From positions 1-10,007 of the forward strand of contig CALGGV010000243.1 of the NCBI GenBank assembly GCA_937915725.1: a stretch of 10,007 bases of DNA, given 5' to 3'. The position numbers were made by a program, and so were the translations under genes. The notes under the pieces were generated by a model. It saw nothing but the letters and a program-made list of their open reading frames with translations. It searched no databases and was not told where the DNA came from. Below are positions 6,493-10,007 of this stretch, piece by piece (position 1 is the first letter of the stretch; each line of letters opens with the position of its first letter). Source of the DNA: an uncultured Selenomonadales bacterium. Lineage in GTDB: Bacteria; Bacillota; Negativicutes; Selenomonadales; Selenomonadaceae.

Positions 6493-6527
6493 TTTCCGCC
6501 AAAAAATCGATATTTGCGCCGAATATA

Positions 6528-6544
6528 TAGGGAAAAATTCCCTA
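6528..6544. other. Perfect 7-bp inverted repeat
   Basis: TAGGGAA and TTCCCTA flank a three-base AAA loop, midway between the ends of maf and rlmH. The right arm runs into the heptad repeats. There is no strong T-run next to it, so its role as a terminator is doubtful. Confidence 0.5.
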
Positions 6545-6580
6545 GCCCTTAATCCCTAATCCTTAGTCCTTATCCTTTAA
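6540..6580. repeat. Degenerate heptanucleotide tandem repeats CCYTARY
   Basis: Consecutive units are CCCTAGC, CCTTAAT, CCCTAAT, CCTTAGT, CCTTAT and CCTTTAA. The last unit covers the rlmH stop codon (6577-6579, minus strand). Five or six units in a row with one six-base unit form a clear short tandem array. Confidence 0.8.
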
Positions 6581-7020
6581 TAATGGTAAGGTTCATTGCG
6601 ATTAATTTTAAAGGCGCGGTAAATCTGTTCAACCAAAATCAGCCGCGCCATTTGATGAGTAAAAGTCATTTTTGAAAAACTCAAACGAAAAGAGGCGGCG
6701 CGTTTGACTTCTTCGCTTAAGCCGAATGCTCCGCCAATTATAAAAGTAATATCGCTGACGCCGTGCAAATTCAACGCGGCGATTTTTTTTGCAAATTCTT
6801 CTGAAGTCAACATTTCGCCTGCCACGTCCAAAACTATTAAAAAACTTTCGCGCAGGACTTGTGAAAGTAATTTTTGCCCTTCTTCTTCGAGCGTTTTACA
6901 TTCTGAAATTTCGCAGACTTCGATTTTTGCAAAAGGTTTAATTCGCTTTAAATATTCGTTGACGCCGTCGATTAAAAATTTTTCTTTAAGTTTGCCAATG
7001 GTAACAATTTTAATTTTCAA
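6577..7020 (-). CDS. rlmH: 23S rRNA pseudouridine-1915 N3-methyltransferase RlmH
   Basis: This 147-residue SPOUT methyltransferase methylates pseudouridine 1915 in helix 69 of 23S rRNA, on the assembled 70S ribosome, using S-adenosylmethionine. Family features: the start MKIKIVTIGKLKEKFLIDGV, LIVLDVAGE (61-69), the SAM-binding knot FIIGGAFGLSEEVK (93-106), SFSKMTFTHQMARLILVEQI (114-133) and the C-terminal NEPYH. Family members I know usually end in YHK or a little beyond; this one ends in YHY, with the stop codon inside a heptad repeat array. The start is TTG 7020 with AGGAT eight bases upstream. The gene is 21 bases downstream of htrA on the same strand; an HtrA-type protease next to rlmH is a common Bacillota arrangement and suggests co-transcription. 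Confidence 0.94.
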   Translation of the reverse strand: MKIKIVTIGKLKEKFLIDGVNEYLKRIKPFAKIEVCEISECKTLEEEGQKLLSQVLRESFLIVLDVAGEMLTSEEFAKKIAALNLHGVSDITFIIGGAFGLSEEVKRAASFRLSFSKMTFTHQMARLILVEQIYRAFKINRNEPYHY

Positions 7021-7041
7021 AATAACTATCCTACTACCAAA

Positions 7042-8193
7042 TTAATTGCTAGTTTGCGGCATTTCTGCCAAAACAATTTCCATTGTATTTTCTACGCCGT
7101 CTCTATCGTAAGTGATTTTGATTTTGTTGCCAATTTTACGCGCCGCTATATCAGTGCGAATATCCGCAACCGAATTAACTTCCTTATCGTCAATCTTCAA
7201 AATAATATCGCCGCGTTGAAGACCTGCGCGACCTGCAGGAGAATCAAGCGAAACTTGGAAAACATAAACGCCTTTATCAAGATTAAGCTGATAACCATAG
7301 CGGGCGGCAGTTGCTTTATCAAAGATCATTACGCCTAAGTACGGGCGTGAAACATAGCCCTTTTGCATAATTTCTTCAATAACACTTTGAACGGTATTAA
7401 TTGGAATTGCAAAGGCTATCCCCTCAACTTCAGTTTTTGCAAGTTTTGCACTGTTAATACCGATAACTTCGCTGTCGTAATTTACAAGCGCGCCGCCTGA
7501 ATTACCGGGGCTAATTGCCGCATCCGTCTGAATAAGATTTAATTTTCTGTCTGTGTAGTCAATGTCAATAGTACGATTTAACGCGCTGATAACTCCAACA
7601 GTTACACTGCCTTGAAATTCCAATCCCATTGGGTTACCAATAGCAACAACCGGTTCACCTACCATAATTTCATCAGAATTACCAAATTTCGCCGTCGGTA
7701 AATCTTTTGCGTCAACTTTCACAACCGCAATATCTGTCATTTCATCAGTACCAACTAAAGTACCGTTAATTGTGCTGCCGTCTGCAAGCGAAACGATAAT
7801 TTCTTTTGCGCCTTCGATAACGTGATTATTTGTGACAATATAGCCATCACTTCTAAAAATTACGCCGGATCCGACGCCTTCCATTTCAACAGGGCGGTTA
7901 AAGAAATCACGCGCAATAGCTTTATTGGTAATTCCAACAACTGCCGGTCCAACATTTTGGGCAACTTGAACAACGGGCGTATTTCTTGCGCTTACATTTG
8001 AAGAAATTTTCGCCGCGCTTGCCGTCGAAGTAGTTATAACTTTTTCTTCATTTTCATTTGGTAAGGATTTATTTTCTTCGCTAACAGCGGGCTCGTTATT
8101 TTCATTTTCAGCAATGGGAGCGCAACCGCCAAATAAAAAAGTTGCAGATGCTACAGCTGCGCAAACTAATTTTGTAAGTTTCTTATTTTTCAT
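7042..8193 (-). CDS. HtrA/DegP-family serine protease, predicted lipoprotein
   Basis: This 383-residue envelope protease degrades or refolds misfolded exported proteins. The N-terminus has a KNKKLTK basic start, a hydrophobic stretch and FGGC (Cys24), which reads as a lipoprotein signal with cleavage before Cys24. A low-complexity Asn/Glu/Ser-rich linker (about 27-70) follows. The trypsin-like domain shows the triad His124 (TNNHVIEG), Asp154 (TDIAVVKV) and Ser232 (PGNSGGAL). One PDZ domain (about 282-370) includes RPYLGVMI, SPAGRAGLQRGDIILKID and the strand after it. This is the one-PDZ layout of Bacillota HtrA, but those I know are usually held by a transmembrane helix rather than a lipid. 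The start is ATG with GGAGG nine bases upstream. It has its own promoter and is followed by rlmH. Confidence 0.93.
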   Translation of the reverse strand: MKNKKLTKLVCAAVASATFLFGGCAPIAENENNEPAVSEENKSLPNENEEKVITTSTASAAKISSNVSARNTPVVQVAQNVGPAVVGITNKAIARDFFNRPVEMEGVGSGVIFRSDGYIVTNNHVIEGAKEIIVSLADGSTINGTLVGTDEMTDIAVVKVDAKDLPTAKFGNSDEIMVGEPVVAIGNPMGLEFQGSVTVGVISALNRTIDIDYTDRKLNLIQTDAAISPGNSGGALVNYDSEVIGINSAKLAKTEVEGIAFAIPINTVQSVIEEIMQKGYVSRPYLGVMIFDKATAARYGYQLNLDKGVYVFQVSLDSPAGRAGLQRGDIILKIDDKEVNSVADIRTDIAARKIGNKIKITYDRDGVENTMEIVLAEMPQTSN

Positions 8194-8213
8194 TTTTCAA
8201 AACCTCCATATTA

Positions 8214-8242
8214 ATTTTACTTTGTTATTACAAAAAAAACAA
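8214..8242 (-). promoter_or_regulatory. Sigma70-type promoter of htrA-rlmH
   Basis: On the minus strand TTGTTT (8237-8242), a 17-base spacer and TAAAAT (8214-8219) lie shortly upstream of the GGAGG site of htrA. Its -35 box is only five bases from the -35 box of the divergent rplS promoter. No CtsR, CIRCE or two-component operator is recognised. Confidence 0.55.
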
Positions 8243-8247
8243 GATTA

Positions 8248-8277
8248 TTGACTTTTTTTATTAAAATGTGTTAAACT
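8248..8277 (+). promoter_or_regulatory. Sigma70-type promoter of rplS
   Basis: TTGACT (8248-8253), an 18-base spacer and TAAACT (8272-8277). The -10 box is identical to that of the ssrA promoter. It is back to back with the htrA promoter. Confidence 0.65.
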
Positions 8278-8293
8278 TTCAAAGTTGTAAAAC

Positions 8294-8334
8294 GGCGTTC
8301 CGCTGAACTTTTTGTCATGAACGCCTAAGGAAGG
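8294..8334 (+). promoter_or_regulatory. Structured 5' leader of rplS (L19-leader-like)
   Basis: A perfect 7-bp inverted repeat GGCGTTC (8294-8300) / GAACGCC (8319-8325) with an 18-base loop sits in the untranslated leader, immediately before TAAGGAAGG, the ribosome binding region. L19 leaders that control rplS by binding L19 are known in low-GC Gram-positive bacteria. The position and hairpin fit that idea, but I could not test it against the family model. Confidence 0.5.
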
Positions 8335-8346
8335 ATTTGAAAATTA

Positions 8347-8691
8347 ATGAACATCATCGAAATTTTAGAAAAAGAACAGCTCCGCAAAGATATTCCGGAA
8401 TTTGCGCCCGGCGATACCGTAAAAGTACACGCAAAAATTGTTGAGGGCAACCGCGAACGTATTCAGGTTTTTGAAGGCGTTGTAATTGCGCGCAGTGGCA
8501 GTGGCGTCCGTGAAATGTTTACTGTTCGTCGTATTTCTTATGGCGTTGGCGTTGAAAGAATTTTCCCTGTTCATTCGCCCCGCGTTGATAAAATTCAAGT
8601 TGTACGTCGTGGCGCAGTTCGCCGCGCTAAACTTTATTATTTGCGCAAACTTACCGGTAAAGCCGCTCGTATTAAAGAAAAGAAAAAATAA
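8347..8691 (+). CDS. rplS: 50S ribosomal protein L19
   Basis: This 114-residue ribosomal protein sits at the 30S-50S interface and helps form an intersubunit bridge. The family sequence is recognisable throughout: an N-terminal helix MNIIEILEKEQLRKDIPEF, then FAPGDTVKVHAKIVEGNRER, FEGVVIARSG, TVRRISYGVGVERIFPVHSP and the basic tail RRAKLYYLRKLTGKAARIKE. Length is normal. The start is ATG; the AAGGAAGG site is about 11-12 bases upstream, slightly far. It appears to be a single-gene transcript with its own promoter, structured leader and strong terminator, and is not joined to trmD/rimM as in many genomes. Confidence 0.97.
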   Translation: MNIIEILEKEQLRKDIPEFAPGDTVKVHAKIVEGNRERIQVFEGVVIARSGSGVREMFTVRRISYGVGVERIFPVHSPRVDKIQVVRRGAVRRAKLYYLRKLTGKAARIKEKKK

Positions 8692-8714
8692 TTCGCAAAA
8701 AAAATATCAATCTG

Positions 8715-8747
8715 AACGCCTGAAAAATTTTTCGGGCGTTTTTTTTT
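8715..8747 (+). terminator. Strong Rho-independent terminator of rplS
   Basis: AACGCCTGAAAA and TTTTCGGGCGTT form an 11-12-bp stem with one G-U pair and a tiny loop, followed by a run of T's to 8747. It lies 23 bases after the rplS stop codon. Confidence 0.9.
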
Positions 8748-8769
8748 AAATCTACAAGGGGATATAAAA

Positions 8770-8811
8770 TTGGAAAAGAAATTAATAAAATTGGAAAAGA
8801 AATTAACTAAA
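8770..8811 (+). repeat. 21-bp in-frame tandem repeat at a gene start
   Basis: Units 8770-8790 and 8791-8811 match at 19 of 21 bases, and each begins with TTG. They add seven residues to the N-terminal helix without changing the frame. Confidence 0.8.
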
Positions 8812-9393
8812 AAACAAGTCGAAGAAATAAAAAAAGAGCAAGCTAAAAAATACGGCTCCGAATTTATCAGTTATCTTGAAGATGGTGAATCGGCGGCAAT
8901 TTTTATAGTTCGTGATATTGTAAAATCAATTAACACTCACGGCAAGTGGATTGATGTTTTAAAAACTGAAGGCAAGAAAAATAAATGGGATCGTTGGGAT
9001 TTTTCAAAGATTGAGGTTGAAATTTTCCCGCGCAAAACTAATCCGGAATATAAAATTTATCCCGAAAACGCAACTGAAAGGGAAAAAATTCAAATTGATA
9101 TGTACAACCACTACTTGACGTGGAAAACGGCTAATGAAGATATAGATAAATGGCGCGCTGAAGGTTATGTTGGGCAGAAATTTGAAGTTTGTCCAAAACT
9201 TGTCAATAAAAACCGCGGCAAATTTAAAGAAATAGTACTAAAAGAAATTTGGAGTCCTTATCTTAATCTGTGGATGCCTTTGGAACGTCGCACTCCGTCT
9301 TGTGATGAAAATTCCATTCGTGAAGTTGGTACAAAAAAAGTGCCCTTAAAGCCCAAATGGGAATATTACATTTTGTCGATAAAGCGGCTTTAA
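8770..9393 (+). CDS. Hypothetical lysine-rich protein
   Basis: I do not recognise this 207-residue protein. It is very rich in Lys and Glu, with no signal peptide or membrane segment, so it is probably cytoplasmic. The first ~27 residues form a charged helix with an internal 7-residue duplication (MEKKLIK / LEKKLTK). The rest contains aromatic-rich stretches: KWIDVLKTEGKKNKWDRWDF (59-78), MYNHYLTWKTANEDIDKW (111-128) and WSPYLNLWMPLERRTPSC (161-178), suggesting a folded domain. The start is TTG 8770 with AAGGGG eight bases upstream; a second in-frame TTG at 8791 lies in the duplicated segment and has no such site. It begins 22 bases after the rplS terminator, so how it is transcribed is unclear. 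It borders the repeat-filled right end and may be accessory. Confidence 0.75.
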   Translation: MEKKLIKLEKKLTKKQVEEIKKEQAKKYGSEFISYLEDGESAAIFIVRDIVKSINTHGKWIDVLKTEGKKNKWDRWDFSKIEVEIFPRKTNPEYKIYPENATEREKIQIDMYNHYLTWKTANEDIDKWRAEGYVGQKFEVCPKLVNKNRGKFKEIVLKEIWSPYLNLWMPLERRTPSCDENSIREVGTKKVPLKPKWEYYILSIKRL

Positions 9394-9396
9394 ATT

Positions 9397-9558
9397 TTAA
9401 GTTCGTCGCGCAGGTTTTAAATTTGTAGAATCGTATAATTGGTTTTAATTCTAAATTTCCAAAAAGTTTAAAGTTATACCCGCTCTGCGAATAAGCGGGC
9501 GACGGGTTTAAGTTTTTGAAAGTTTTTAAGTTTGTCGCGCAGGTTTCAAATTTGTGGA
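9397..9558 (+). repeat. Repeat A, two copies (9397-9429 and 9526-9558)
   Basis: Both copies follow TTAAGTTYGTCGCGCAGGTT then TYAAATTTGTRGA, 33 bases each, with three differences. Copy 1 leads directly into repeat B. Copy 2 is separated from the next B by an AT-rich insertion of about 30 bases. Confidence 0.8.
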
Positions 9559-9634
9559 TTTTAAATAAAATTTTTTTGAAATATAGCTTTTCAAATTTGT
9601 AGAATCGTATAATTAATTTTTATTCTAACTTTCC
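9418..9634 (+). repeat. Repeat B, two hairpin copies (~9418-9460 and ~9591-9634)
   Basis: Each copy contains AAATTTGTAGAATCGTATAA and, 16 bases after TAGAAT, the inverted ATTCTA. The 6-bp stem is kept while loop bases differ (GG versus AA and one more). The loop contains TATAAT, which could also act as a -10 box, but no -35 was recognised. Confidence 0.7.
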
Positions 9635-9895
9635 AAACTTCCAAAAAGTTTAAAGTTATTCCACGCTTTGCGAATAAGAGGGCGTGCGACCTTTTTTATC
9701 TTTTATTTGCAAATATCCTATAAAATTTTAACTCAAATTTTTTAAAATTACGGGTTTTCTTTTTTTAGAAAAAATACAGTATGAACGAAAGAATCTTCGC
9801 CCGTTCGGCGCGTTTTAGTTTCTGGTAATTTTCAATTTTCTAAACTTCCAAAAAGTTTAAAGTTATTCCACGCTTTGCGAATAAGAGGGCGTGCG
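9459..9895 (+). repeat. Repeat C, three 48-base copies (9459-9506, 9641-9688, 9848-9895)
   Basis: Each begins CCAAAAAGTTTAAAGTTAT, preceded by AAA(C/T)TT that can pair with AAGTTT, and contains TGCGAATAAG in a hairpin loop. Copies 2 and 3 are identical over 48 bases and have the stem CACGC/GCGTG. Copy 1 has CCCG/CGGG in the corresponding place (9479-9482 with 9503-9506), or alternatively CCCGCT/AGCGGG. The starts are 182 and 207 bases apart. Confidence 0.85.
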
Positions 9896-9962
9896 GAATT
9901 TTTTATTTTTAAAATTTTTTTGTGCTAGGAGTTTTTTGCAAATTTTTAAGAAATAACAAGTC

Positions 9963-10007
9963 GGCATTTCTTTCTTTAGAAGAAAGAAACGCCTAGCAAA
10001 GAAAGAA
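9963..10007. repeat. Inverted repeat and start of a 19-bp tandem repeat at the edge
   Basis: GGCATTTCTTTCTT (9963-9976) pairs with AAGAAAGAAACGCC (9980-9993) around TAG, with a single A-C mismatch in 14 pairs. GAAAGAAACGCCTAGCAAA (9982-10000) is followed by GAAAGAA (10001-10007), the first seven bases of the same unit, as if a 19-bp tandem array begins and is cut by the window edge. CCTAGCA (9992-9998) is also inverted to TGCTAGG at 9923-9929. Confidence 0.6.

Larger units (their letters stand above)
9394..10007. other. Non-coding, repeat-rich region at the right edge
   Basis: I see no convincing gene in these 614 bases. They hold the A, B and C repeat families described separately, a small hairpin TTTTCT/AGAAAA (about 9756-9771), GAACG/CGTTC arms (9783-9787, 9801-9805), and the edge inverted repeat. 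A tiny 15-codon frame, MNERIFARSARFSFW, runs from ATG 9781 to TAA 9828 but has no ribosome binding site. Confidence 0.7.

Noticed and set aside
9781..9828. 15-codon frame MNERIFARSARFSFW
   Set aside because: No Shine-Dalgarno site and too short to judge; it is only mentioned in the description of the region.
9459..9895. CRISPR-like or integron attC interpretation of the C repeats
   Set aside because: Only three copies, 182 and 207 bases apart, with repeated rather than unique material between them, no cas or integrase gene and no convincing attC core sites.

Overview
The window is AT-rich bacterial DNA with a conserved housekeeping core and unusually many tandem-duplication scars. The gene set (dnaB, ssrA, maf, rlmH next to an htrA-type protease, rplS), Shine-Dalgarno sites of the AAAGGA/GGAGG type, frequent TTG start codons and sigma70-like promoters suggest a low-GC Bacillota. 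Negativicutes is my best guess, but that is inference and was not tested by any search.

Layout. (1) 1-304: a 152-bp direct repeat, each copy holding a Rho-independent terminator and the 3' end of an acyl-CoA synthetase gene. The left copy is only a gene remnant. (2) 216-2433, minus strand: a two-gene operon of a PHP-family phosphatase followed, after one base, by an AMP-forming acyl-CoA ligase. (3) 2539-4316, plus strand: the replicative helicase gene dnaB, then tmRNA (ssrA) with a clear promoter and terminator. (4) 4323-5818, plus strand: three tandem copies of the 5' end of a small coiled-coil protein gene. Only the third copy is full length, and it runs into an ABC ATPase of the zinc/manganese type. 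(5) 5901-6458: maf. (6) 6459-6580: a convergent intergenic region with hairpins and degenerate heptanucleotide repeats reaching the rlmH stop codon. (7) 6577-8193, minus strand: an htrA lipoprotein protease gene, then rlmH. (8) 8214-8747: back-to-back divergent promoters, a structured rplS leader, rplS and its terminator. (9) 8770-9393: an unrecognised lysine-rich protein gene. (10) 9394-10007: about 600 bases without a convincing gene, filled with a composite, hairpin-rich repeat family.

Functionally the core genes serve replication (DnaB), ribosome rescue (tmRNA), ribosome structure and modification (L19, RlmH), envelope protein quality control (HtrA) and nucleotide-pool cleaning (Maf). The acyl-CoA ligase, PHP phosphatase and metal ABC ATPase are metabolic or transport functions. 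No transposase, integrase, CRISPR array or defence system is visible. The most unusual content is the repeat biology: the triplicated gene front, the duplicated terminator with a gene tail, the heptad array and the A/B/C repeat family at the right edge. Both window edges fall in repeated sequence, which would fit assembly breaks there.
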